Below are positions 1-9,100 of a stretch of DNA of 16,460 nt, in pieces (position 1 is the first letter of the stretch; each line of letters begins with the position of its first letter). A program made the translations under genes and the position numbers. The stretch spans positions 1 to 16,460 of the forward strand of contig USQP01000001.1 of NCBI GenBank assembly GCA_900556945.1, read 5' to 3'. Under the pieces are notes generated by a model. The model saw only the letters and a program-made list of their open reading frames with translations. It had not been told where the DNA came from and searched no databases. Source of the stretch: an uncultured Clostridium sp. (lineage in GTDB: Bacteria > Bacillota > Clostridia > TANB77 > CAG-508).

Positions 1-35
1 CGTCTCGTGGGCTCGGAGATGTGTATAAGAGACAG
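1..35. other. Nextera (Tn5) sequencing adapter at the left end
   Basis: Positions 2-35 match the 34-base Nextera read-2 transposase adapter. They end in the 19-base Tn5 mosaic end (AGATGTGTATAAGAGACAG, 17-35). The single C at position 1 fits the last base of the reverse complement of the index seen at the right end. This is synthetic DNA. It puts an in-frame TAA at 26-28 ahead of the first gene, which is the only reason that gene seems to begin inside the window. Genomic sequence begins at about position 36. Confidence 0.98.
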
Positions 36-2905
36 ATACAAGAGATACTATAAAGGTGAATTTAAAAAATAGTACGTTAAAAGTTACAAATAGTTATTAT
101 TATGGAGGAAATGTCTATGGTATTTATAACGTAAACTCAAACAGTGGTTCAGTTATCTATAATAATATTGAGAGTGGATATGTTGAAGCAATTGGAAGAG
201 AAGATAATAGATATGGAATTTACAATTCAGGGCAAAATATAACAGTCAATATAGGAATACAAGGAATAGAGAGTGAGACAGGAGAACCTATTATTTTAGG
301 CGACACTTATGGAATTAATAGTAATATTTCTAATACCATTAATTTCTTTCAAGGAATCATTAAAGGAGCAAGTGCAATTAGTGATACAACAGTTTTAAGT
401 TTAGAAGAAGGAAAAGAGATAAATCGATATATTAATGAAACAGATGGTTATGATACTATTGTGATACAAAGCAAAACACCGGAAGCTCAGATAGGAACAA
501 CACAATATATGACGTTACAAGAAGCAATCGATGCATGTCCAGATGATGTAACAGATTTTACAACGATTGAGGTAATAAAAGAAATTAATAATTCGGCTGA
601 AAGTGTGACGGTAGGAGAAAAGAAAAAAGTAACATTAGATTTAAAAGGCCATGATTTCATATCACTAGCAGAACATACGATTGTAAACAATGGAGCCTTA
701 AATATTATAGATAGTGAAGGAACAGGAAGTGTTAAAAATAATGCTAAAATAGCAATTGGTAACTATGGTAATTTAACCATAAATCAAATAAGTGTATATG
801 GAAAAACAATTGGTATAGCAAATTATCAAAACGCAGATGCAGAGTTGAATGAAGTAAATATAGACGCATCTTCAAGGGGAATAAATAATGCAGGTAGTAT
901 AAATTTAAATTCTAGTACGATAATTATGACCGCTGGCACATATGGGGTTTATAATAGCGGAAGTATGAATGTTATAAGTAGTGACATAAGTATTAAATGT
1001 GGAAATAGTTCTACGTATGGTATTTATAATTCAGGAAGTGTAGTAAATATAAAAAATAGTAATATTACGAATGAAAATACAAGTTCATATTATTCTTATA
1101 TAGGATATGGGATTTATGTATCTTCAGGAATTGTTAATATTAGTGATAAGGAAACTGGAGAAGAAGATACCAGTATGATAAGTTCATCCCATATAGGAAT
1201 AAGCAAAAGTACGAGTTATGCCTCTACAAAAGTTAATTATTATGGAGGAAAGATTATAGCGAAAGAAAAATTGCTAGATGGAGGACTAGATGAAATACTA
1301 GAGGGTAAAGAGATTTTGTTATCAGAAGAAGATTCTAAAAAAATAGCAACATTGGTTGATAAGCAGGAAGGAAATGTTATTAAAATAAGAGATACTGAAT
1401 ATGAAAGTATAGAGAAAGCTATAAGTTCTATTCCAGAAGAATTAGAAGAACAAGCAGAGATGCAATTGATATCTAATATAAAAATAAATTGTAGTAAGGA
1501 ACGAATAAGCATTCCGAAAGAAAAAAATATAAAATTAGATTTAAACGGATATGAAGTAGTATCATATGAAGAATATGCTATCTCAAATAAAGGAAAATTT
1601 GAAATAATTGATACAAGTTTAGAGAAAACAGGAAAGATAATTAGTGAATTTAATAGTGCTATTAATAATGATAATGGAGAACTTACTATAAATGGAGGAT
1701 ATATTCATGCAAAACGAAATGGTATCAGTAATTCTAATAATGGAATTCTTATCATGAATAGCGGAACGATAGAGATAGAAGCAAATGAATCTAAAGGTAT
1801 TAGTGCAATTACTTCTAATACAGGAACGGTAAATTTATGTGGAGGAAATATAAATGTTATAAAGGAAAAAGGACAAGGAGGACACTTTACATATGGTATC
1901 TATGCAGCAGGAATATATGTAAGTGGTGCAAATTTAACAATAGATGGTACAAATATTAATTTAACAAATAATCAAAGTGGGGCATATACATATGGTATTC
2001 GTACAACAAGAAGTAATATAAAATATAAATCTGGAACAATGTATGTGGAATCAACATATTATGGATCGGTATATGGTATTTTTGGATATAGATATGACTC
2101 TGGAAGTTCGATAGAAATAAATGATGGAAATATAGAAGTTGTAAGCGCAATACAGCATGGATATGGAATATATTTAGAATCAGAGTCAGGCACAAATAAT
2201 GTATACATGACAGGTGGAAAATTAAAAACAAATGGTACGGATAGTAACGGAGGAGGTTCTACAGGAATTTATTGCCGAATCAATAATGATAATTGCGGTG
2301 TTAATATAACTGGAGGAACAATTGAGGCTACAGGAACTGTTGGAGGAACAGCAATATCGGGATCTAATATTACAATAGGAGTTAAAGATGGGAATATGAT
2401 AAAGACAGAACCTGTTATAGAAGGAAAGACTTATGGAATTAGTGGAGGAAATCTTAAATTTTATGATGGAACCATTCGCGGAGTAACAGCAGTAACAACA
2501 ACGCCAACTGACGTAGAAGCAGGCTATAAATTAAGTATAGCATCAAGTGGAGAAATACAATCTGCAACCTTAACACTTGTTTCGACGGCAGAAGCCATTG
2601 CACAGATTGGAAATCTATATTTCAATGATTTACAACAAGCCATTTATGCATGTTCACAAACAGACACGATAAACATTCTAACAGCAATAAAATGTAATCA
2701 AACATTAACGATTGAAGAAGGAAAAAATATTACAATTGATTTAATGGGAAATACGTTGAGTGCAAATGGAATAGAAAATATAATTGTAAATTATGGAACT
2801 TTAACAATAATAGATAGTGTAGGCGGAGGAAGTATAAATGGAGAAATAGATAATCAAGGGGAAATCTTACGGACTGGATTAATTCCAGTCTTTTTTATGT
2901 CTTAA
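36..2905 (+). CDS. Giant right-handed beta-helix repeat surface protein, 5'-truncated
   Basis: This is the C-terminal part of a large, probably extracellular protein built from parallel beta-helix rungs; its substrate or partner is unknown. The frame is open from the adapter junction. TRDTIK is encoded in frame at 38-55 before the GTG at 56, so that GTG is not a real start. Counting residues from the GTG: rungs 1-62; a cap (63-108) with FFQGIIKG; a full module (143-406); a second full module (441-813) ending in FYDGTIRG; and a third header from 848 that runs out after NYGTLTI and NGEIDNQGEI. The last twelve residues (LRTGLIPVFFMS) do not resemble the repeats and are encoded by a terminator hairpin. 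In every other module rungs follow the header, so the gene looks truncated within the module. No LPXTG, membrane tail or catalytic motif is visible. It is a tandem paralogue of the beta-helix part of the next gene. Confidence is high for coding and fold, low for function. Confidence 0.88.
242..379 (+). other. Beta-helix cap of a module that starts outside the window
   Basis: Residues 63-108 (from the GTG) carry the recurrent cap pattern: VNIGI, then EPIILG, YGI and FFQGIIKG. The preceding residues 1-62 hold rungs with VYGIYN and RYGIYN. This is the end of a module whose header lies before the adapter junction. Confidence 0.6.
482..1273 (+). repeat. Beta-helix supermodule A of the first gene
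   Basis: Residues 143-406. The header starts at EAQIG, with YMTLQEAIDAC, then VTLDLKGHDF, then NNGALNIID. Rungs follow with TYGVYNSG, TYGIYNSG and YGIYVSS. The cap at about 1133-1273 is degenerate: VNISDKE replaces IGxKD, and YYGGKI replaces FYDGxI. The header is closely similar to the first header of the second gene, where YMTLQEAIDAA is found. Confidence 0.7.
1376..2494 (+). repeat. Beta-helix supermodule B of the first gene
   Basis: Residues 441-813. The header has VIKIRDTEYESIEKAI, IKLDLNGYEV and AISNKGKFEIID. Rungs follow, many with GGxI ends (NGGYIHA, CGGNINV, TGGKLKT, TGGTIEA) and YGIY/YGIF/YGIR turns. The cap at 2369-2494 is canonical: ITIGVKDG, EPVIEG, YGI and FYDGTIRG. Confidence 0.75.
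2597..2866 (+). repeat. Incomplete beta-helix header at the end of the first gene
   Basis: Residues 848-937 carry a full header: IAQIGNLYFNDLQQAI, ITIDLMGNTL and NYGTLTIIDS. No rungs and no cap follow; the frame ends twelve residues later. Every other header seen in this window is followed by at least a few rungs and a FYDG-type cap. This one is therefore a fragment or a naturally aborted module. Confidence 0.7.
2871..2896 (+). terminator. Intrinsic (rho-independent) terminator overlapping the end of the first gene
   Basis: A perfect 7-bp stem, GACTGGA (2872-2878) with TCCAGTC (2884-2890), encloses a 5-base loop and is followed at once by six T (2891-2896). G2871 and T2891 could add a wobble pair. 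The whole structure lies before the TAA at 2903-2905, so it is translated as part of the last dozen codons. Placement at the end of the gene, in the right orientation with a T tract, supports termination of the first transcript and separate transcription of the next gene. Confidence 0.75.
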
Positions 2906-2924
2906 AAATACAAAAAATGATAAA

Positions 2925-2953
2925 TTGTAACAAAAATGTAAATAATATTTAAT
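2925..2953 (+). promoter_or_regulatory. Candidate sigma-A promoter for the second gene
   Basis: TTGTAA (2925-2930) and TTTAAT (2948-2953) are separated by 17 bases, just after the terminator and about 150 bases before the start codon. They match the -35 and -10 consensus at 4 and 5 of 6 positions. In sequence this AT-rich such matches arise by chance, so the position after a terminator is the main support. The rest of the 2906-3109 intergenic stretch holds no recognised riboswitch; the long leader may fold but I see only short, weak stems. Confidence 0.3.
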
Positions 2954-3077
2954 AAATTAGGCTAAAAAACCGTAGAAATAGCTTCCCTAAATGCTTAAGA
3001 AAGAATTTTTGTAACAATTGAAATACTGGCGAAAAGTTCCATTGAAAAAGGGGGAAAAATATGAGAAGATAAATATA

Positions 3078-3113
3078 ATGAAACTACTGAAAAATAAGGA
3101 GAAATTAAGATGA
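3078..3113 (+). CDS. Possible 11-codon leader peptide overlapping the start of the giant gene
   Basis: ATG at 3078 opens a frame encoding MKLLKNKEKLR. Its TGA (3111-3113) overlaps the ATG of the giant gene as ATGA, the arrangement used in translational coupling. A still smaller ORF, ATG AGA AGA TAA (3061-3072, MRR), sits upstream with a G-rich Shine-Dalgarno-like AAGGGGG (3048-3054) six bases before it. The 11-codon ORF itself has only a weak upstream GAGAAG. It contains the ribosome binding site of the giant gene inside its coding sequence. It may be chance in a short A-rich leader; no family is recognised. Confidence 0.2.
   Translation: MKLLKNKEKLR
3095..3102 (+). promoter_or_regulatory. 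Ribosome binding site fixing the start of the giant gene
   Basis: TAAGGAGA contains a six-base AAGGAG (3096-3101) placed eight bases before the ATG at 3110. The protein then begins with a short polar stretch, KKRK and a hydrophobic segment, as expected for an exported protein. Together these decide the start. Confidence 0.85.
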
Positions 3114-6100
3114 AGCAATCAACGGAAGAAGCCATCAAAAAACGAAAAGTAATTCTAGCCATAATGGAGATACTATTAGTAGTCGGATGTATTGTTTTCC
3201 TATGGATTATGTCTATACCAAAGGATAATTTTTTAGCATCAACGTATTCTTATTCCAAGGTAGAGAGTTATGAAATTGTTGATAATCGAATAACAAGGAT
3301 TATGCCTCAGACAAATTATGAGACATTTATTAAGATTGCCAAAAATACGTTGAAAGATGAGATAAAAGATGGGGATATAGTAAAAGTATATACTGACGAA
3401 GCAAGGACAAAAGAAGTGACAAGTGGATATGTAACAACAGGAATGGTAATTGTAATAACTCCTAAAGTAGAAAAAATAGTGGATGAAAAGAAAGAAAGTG
3501 AAAACACAGTAACACAAATTAGTAATGCAAATGTAAATGCATCAAATGTGACAAATTCGATGCAAAGCAATACTTTTAATGAGACAAATACGAATACTAT
3601 AAGTGGAGAGAATCAAACAAATACAGATAATTTGAAAGGACAAGAAGAGGAAGAAGTTGTTAGTGAAGAGATCGTTTATACGATAAACGTAATCGGAGAT
3701 TTAACGGGAAATGGAGATATAAATGTAACGGAATTAACAAGGATAGTAAGAGGAGTTGTTAATTTAAAGAGTTGGGAATTCAAAGAAGAAGAAAAAGAGA
3801 TAGTAGACTTAAATGGAGATGGGACAGTAGATATAACAGACATAGAAAGTTGTATTAATTACATAGTATTTGGAGACTTAGAGGTAAAAGAAAAAGAATA
3901 TACCGTAACATTTAAAGATTATGATGGAAGTATAATTAGCCAAAAGACAGATTATCACAAAGGAGAAACGGTACAAATTCCAAGTAATCCAATAAGAGGA
4001 GCAGATGAAACCTATTCCTATGAATTTGTTGGTTGGAATCCAGAGATATCGGAAACTGTGACAGAAAACGCAGAATATACAGCAACTTATGAAGCAATAG
4101 CTAATCAAGCACAATACAAAGTAGAATATTATCAGGAAAAATTAGATGGAACATATGAATTAGCAGAGACAGAAAACTTAACAGGAACAGTAGGAGCAAC
4201 AGTAAAAATAGAACCAAAAGAATACATAGGATTTACAGAAGATACTGGAAACAAAGATAGAATAGTAAGTGGAGAAATCTTATCAAATGGAAGCTTAACT
4301 TTAAAATTATACTATAACAGAAACCAATATAAATTAACATTAGAAAAAGACGAAAATGTAGAAGGCATAACAGGAGCAGGAACATATAAATACGGACAAA
4401 CTGTGTCGATTAGCGCCACACTAAAAGAAATAGAAGGATATACGATAACATTTGATAAATGGATGTCAAGTGATACAGAATTATTATCAGATCAAGCAGA
4501 GAAAGAAACAAATATAACCATGCCAGCAGGAGAGATAACTTTAAAAGCGACGACAAATAAGAAATCAAACCAAGCACAATACAAAGTAGAACATTATAAA
4601 GAACAATTGGATGGAAGTTATATTGTAGCAGAAACGGAAACTTTAACAGGAACAATAGGAACAACAGTAGTAGCGGTAGAAAAAGAATATGTTGGCTTTA
4701 CAGAAGATACAGAAAATGATAATAGAGTAGTAAGTGGAGAAATCTTAGAAAACGGAAATTTAACGTTAAAATTATATTATAGTAGAAATGAATATAGTTT
4801 AATATTAGAAAAAGACGAGAATGTAGAAAGTGTACTAGGTGCAGGAACCTATAAATATGGAGCAACTGTGTCAATTGATGCTATGCTAAAAGAGGTAGCA
4901 GGATATGAAATTAAATGGAATAAATGGACATCAAGTGATACAGAATTATTAGCAGACCAAGAAGAAAAAGAAACAAATATAACCATGCCAGCAGGAGAGT
5001 TAACCTTAACAGCAACAACAACAAAGACAGCAAAAACAGATACAGCTTACAAAGTAGAACACTATAAAGAAGAATTAGATGGAAGCTATACATTAGCAGA
5101 GACAGAAAACTTAACAGGAACAACGGGAGCAACAGTAATAGCAACAGCTAAAGAATATATTGGATTTACAGAAGATAAGGCAAATAGTGAAAGAATAGAA
5201 GAAGGAAGGATAGAAGCTGACGGAAGTCTGGCATTAAAGTTATATTATAATAGAAATACATATACAATTACTTTTAAAAATTATGACGGAAGTTTAGTAG
5301 GAGAAGAAAAGGAATATCTTTATGGTCAAGAAATAGAAATACCAGAAAATCCAACCAGACAAGAAGATGAAACATATACATACACATTTGCTGGTTGGGA
5401 TAAGGAAATAACGATTGCCGATGAAGATAGAGTATATATTGCAACTTATATAGCGACTTATAAGGAATATGTTGTTACTTTTAAACAAGATACAGGAAAT
5501 GTGATAAGTTCTGTAGTCTACCATTATGGTGATACGATAGAAATACCTGAAAATCCAGTAAAAGAGGCAACAGTAGAATATGTATATACATTTTCCGGAT
5601 GGACACCAGAAGTGGAAGAAACGGTAACGAAAAGTGCAGAATATACAGCGACATATGAGGAGCAGAATATAAAATATACATTTATATTCTATAATGATGA
5701 CGGTGTAACTGAAGTAGCAAGAATAGAAGATTATATATGGGGAGATAACATCAAATTACCAACTTCACCAACGAAGGAGCCAACAGAAGAAAATAATTAT
5801 GTGTTTTCTGAGTGGAAAAACCTGGGAACGGAAGAGATTTCAGCAACTGAAAAGGTTATTAAATTTATGGCACAATACACAGAAGAATACTTTGTAGCAA
5901 GGCTTGTAGAAACCGATACATTAGAAGGAGCATCTTATATGACACTACAAGAAGCAATAGATGCTGCAGAAGAGGAAACAAGAACGATAAAATTACTACA
6001 AGACACAGAAGAATCTGTATTAGTAGAAGACGTTCAAGATGTAACAATTGATTTAAATGGAAAAACAGTAACAGGAGCTAAAACAGGAACAAAAGCATAT

Positions 6101-9100
6101 GCTATAAAGAATTATGGAACATTAACAATAACAGATACAACAGAAGAAAAGAATGGAAAAATACAAGAAAGTGCTAGAGGAAGCGTTGGATACGGAATTC
6201 ATAACAGAGATGGAAAATTAACGATAAAATCGGGGATGATTGTAACAGATACTGATATAGAGTCAGGAAGTACATATGCTATCTATAATCAAAGTGAAGA
6301 GTCACTAATAATAGAAGGTGGAACAATAACGGCAGAAGCAAGAGGAATATCTTCAGCCAGCTATGGAATCTATAATTTATCAGGAAAAGAAATAACAGTA
6401 ATAGGAGGAACTGTATTAGGAAATGCTAGTGCAGAAAGTTCAAAAGGCTATGGAATTTATAATGCAACGGATGGAGTGGTAAAGGTAGCAGGAGGAAAAG
6501 TAAAAGGATCTACTTCATTGGCTTCAGCAGTAAGTTATGGAATTTACAATGCAATCAGTCAAAATGTAATCATAAGTGGAGGAATTGTTGAAGTAAAATC
6601 AGATAGAGGAGTGGCTTATGGCATATACAATGAACAGGGAAAAGCAACACAAACTGGAGGAACGATTGATGTTGTAGCAAGTACGGGATATGGTTTTTAC
6701 AATAAAAAGGGAACCATAGATATAGAAGGTGGAACAATTGAATTAAATGGATCTACAATGTATGGAATTTACAATGAAACAGCAGGAACGATAAATGTTT
6801 CTGGAGGAGAAATAGACTTATTAGGTTCTACAGCCTATGGAATATATAATAGAGGTATAATGAATGTAACAGGAGGAAGTATTGTAAGTAAGACAGAAAA
6901 TTCAGGATATGGAATTTATAATTCATCGACGATCGATTCGAATATTTCAAATATATCTATTTCAAAAACGAATTATGGTATTTATAATTCACAAGGTAAT
7001 TTAACAGTAAAATATGTTACGATAGCCACTAATTATGGAATAAGAATGGAAGCAAATAACTATATGATTGTTGTAGAATCAGCTGATATAGTAGCAAATT
7101 CATATGGTATCTATTGTAGCTATGGAACGGTTGAAATAGGAATCAAAGATGGAAAGGTAAGTGCAACTCAGCCAAATATTTATGGAGAAACGAATGCAAT
7201 CTATAATGATTTGATGTCAACAGGAAAAGTTAAATATTATGATGGAATATTAACAGGCAGCATGGTAATATATGGTGGAATCAATGAAATAGAGGATAAT
7301 ACACAAATTGTTGTAAGCACGAATGCAGACAATAAAGAAGTGGCAAGACTAGAAGCTGTGGTACAAGAAGAAAGTGTAGTAAAAATAGGAAATACAGAAT
7401 ATCCTACTTTAGCAGATGCTGTTGATGCAGCCTTAACAAATGAAGAAGAAACAACGGAAGAAGCAATAGCAAAAGCTAAATTAGCATCAATAGGAGAAGT
7501 AAAACTAAGTGAAACAGAGCAGGCGTCAAATGGACAAATTTTGATAGAAGCGATTGAAGACTTTACTATATCAAAAGCAGTGGAGATTCCAGAAGAGGCA
7601 AATATCAAAATTGATTTAGCAGGACACAAAGTAACGACATATGGAAAAGGCGGAATTACGAATAATGGAATCTTAGAGATAGTAGATACATCTTCTGCTA
7701 AGAATGCTGAATTTATTAGTAAAATAGGAATTGGAATTACCAATAAAGGAACACTTATTATAAATGGAGGAAATATCAGTTCTAATGCATATGGAATTTA
7801 CAATTATAGTGAAGGAAATATTGTAATAAATGAGGGGACAGTAACAGGAAAAAGCGATGGAGTATACAACTATAGTGGATCAAATGCAAAAATTACAGTA
7901 AATGGAGGAGACATAACAGGAAACAATTCTGGAATTTATAACTATAGTAGTTCAAATTCAGTAATTACTGTAAATGCAGGAACCATAGCAGGAAATTCTT
8001 ATGGAATGTATAGTACAAGTAATAATTCAAATGTAATATTTAATGTGGCAGAAGGAACAATTGAAGGAAATAGTAATTATGGAGTATACATGTATAATGG
8101 AACATTAAATATGACAGGAGGAGCGATAACAGGAAACTCTTATGGAGTATCAAGTTATTCAGGAACGATAAATATATCGGGAGGAACGATAACAGGGAAA
8201 AATTACTATGGAATATCAGGAGACTATGTGAAAGTCAATATGACTGATGGAAGGGTAGTTTCAACGTCTAGTTATAATAGTTATTCTGGTATACATACTT
8301 CTAATGGAACAATTCATATAGAAGGAGGAGAAGTAGAGGGATATAATGGTATATCAGCTGGCACGGATGCAACGATTGCTATTGGTAAAAAGGACAATAA
8401 TGTAGATGCGAATAATCCTCTTATTATAGGAAAAAATTATGGAATTAATGTAAGTAGTGCAAAAATCTATGATGGAAAGATATTAGGGAGAACAAATGCT
8501 ATTTCTGGAAGTATTAGCGAACTAGAAGAAGGTAAGAAGATACAAATAGAAGATACAACATACAATGAGGAAGAATATAAAGTAGTAAACTGGCTTGATA
8601 ATGATGTATATGAAGATGCAATCATAAGGGTTGGGGATACTGAATATAAATCATGGAAAGAAGCCAAAGAGGCAATTAGTAATATAGCAACAAATGTGAC
8701 TGAAACAACTCAAATCACAATACTAAATGATTTCTACATGACAGAAGAATTAGAAGTAAAGAGTGGACAGAAAATAACGTTAGATTTGAATAGTAAAACG
8801 ATAACAACTATGTCTAAAATAGTAAATAGAGGAACATTAGAAATAACAGATAATACAGAAGGTGCAGAAGGAAAGATTTTAAATACAAATAGCATAGGGG
8901 TACAAAATTCCGGAAATATGACAATAACCAAAGGAACGATAGAAGCTAAATCTTATGGAATATATAATTATAGTGGAAACTTAACAATAGGAATAGAGGA
9001 TAATAATGTTACAAATATACCAACGATAAGAAGTGAATCATATGGTGTATATAGAAATAATGGTTCGATCTTAATGTTTGATGGAACAATACTTGGTAAA

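Noticed and set aside
56..58. GTG as the start codon of the first gene
   Set aside because: The frame continues upstream in genomic sequence to position 36. The stop before it (TAA 26-28) belongs to the adapter, and no ribosome binding site precedes the GTG.
36..2905. LPXTG sorting signal or C-terminal membrane anchor on the first protein
   Set aside because: None is present in the last hundred residues; the end is a beta-helix header and a short tail.
2958..3005. Leader segment with GGC, AAAACC, GAAA and GCTT blocks, slightly like a cyclic-di-GMP-I riboswitch
   Set aside because: The conserved GACGCAAAGC core is absent and only 4-bp stems can be drawn by eye. A covariance-model search would settle it.
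3027..3034. TGGCGAAA resembling a Spo0A box
   Set aside because: A single short degenerate match in a leader region; not enough to claim a regulator.
3074..3079. TATAAT just upstream of the giant gene as a -10 box
   Set aside because: No -35-like hexamer lies at 16-18 bases upstream (the region there is GGGGAA), and TTGAAA at 3042 is 26 bases away. It also sits almost on the ribosome binding site.
3181..3192. Lipobox-like VVGC at residues 24-27
   Set aside because: The residues after Cys27 stay strongly hydrophobic (IVFLWIM) and Glu20 breaks the hydrophobic core. A transmembrane anchor fits better than a lipoprotein signal.
7237..7743. 168-codon open frame on the minus strand, and other minus-strand frames of 60-92 codons
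   Set aside because: They lie opposite strongly repetitive coding sequence that is poor in C and T. They are low-complexity (runs of Leu, Ser, Ile or Phe) and have no start signals; they are shadows of the plus-strand genes.
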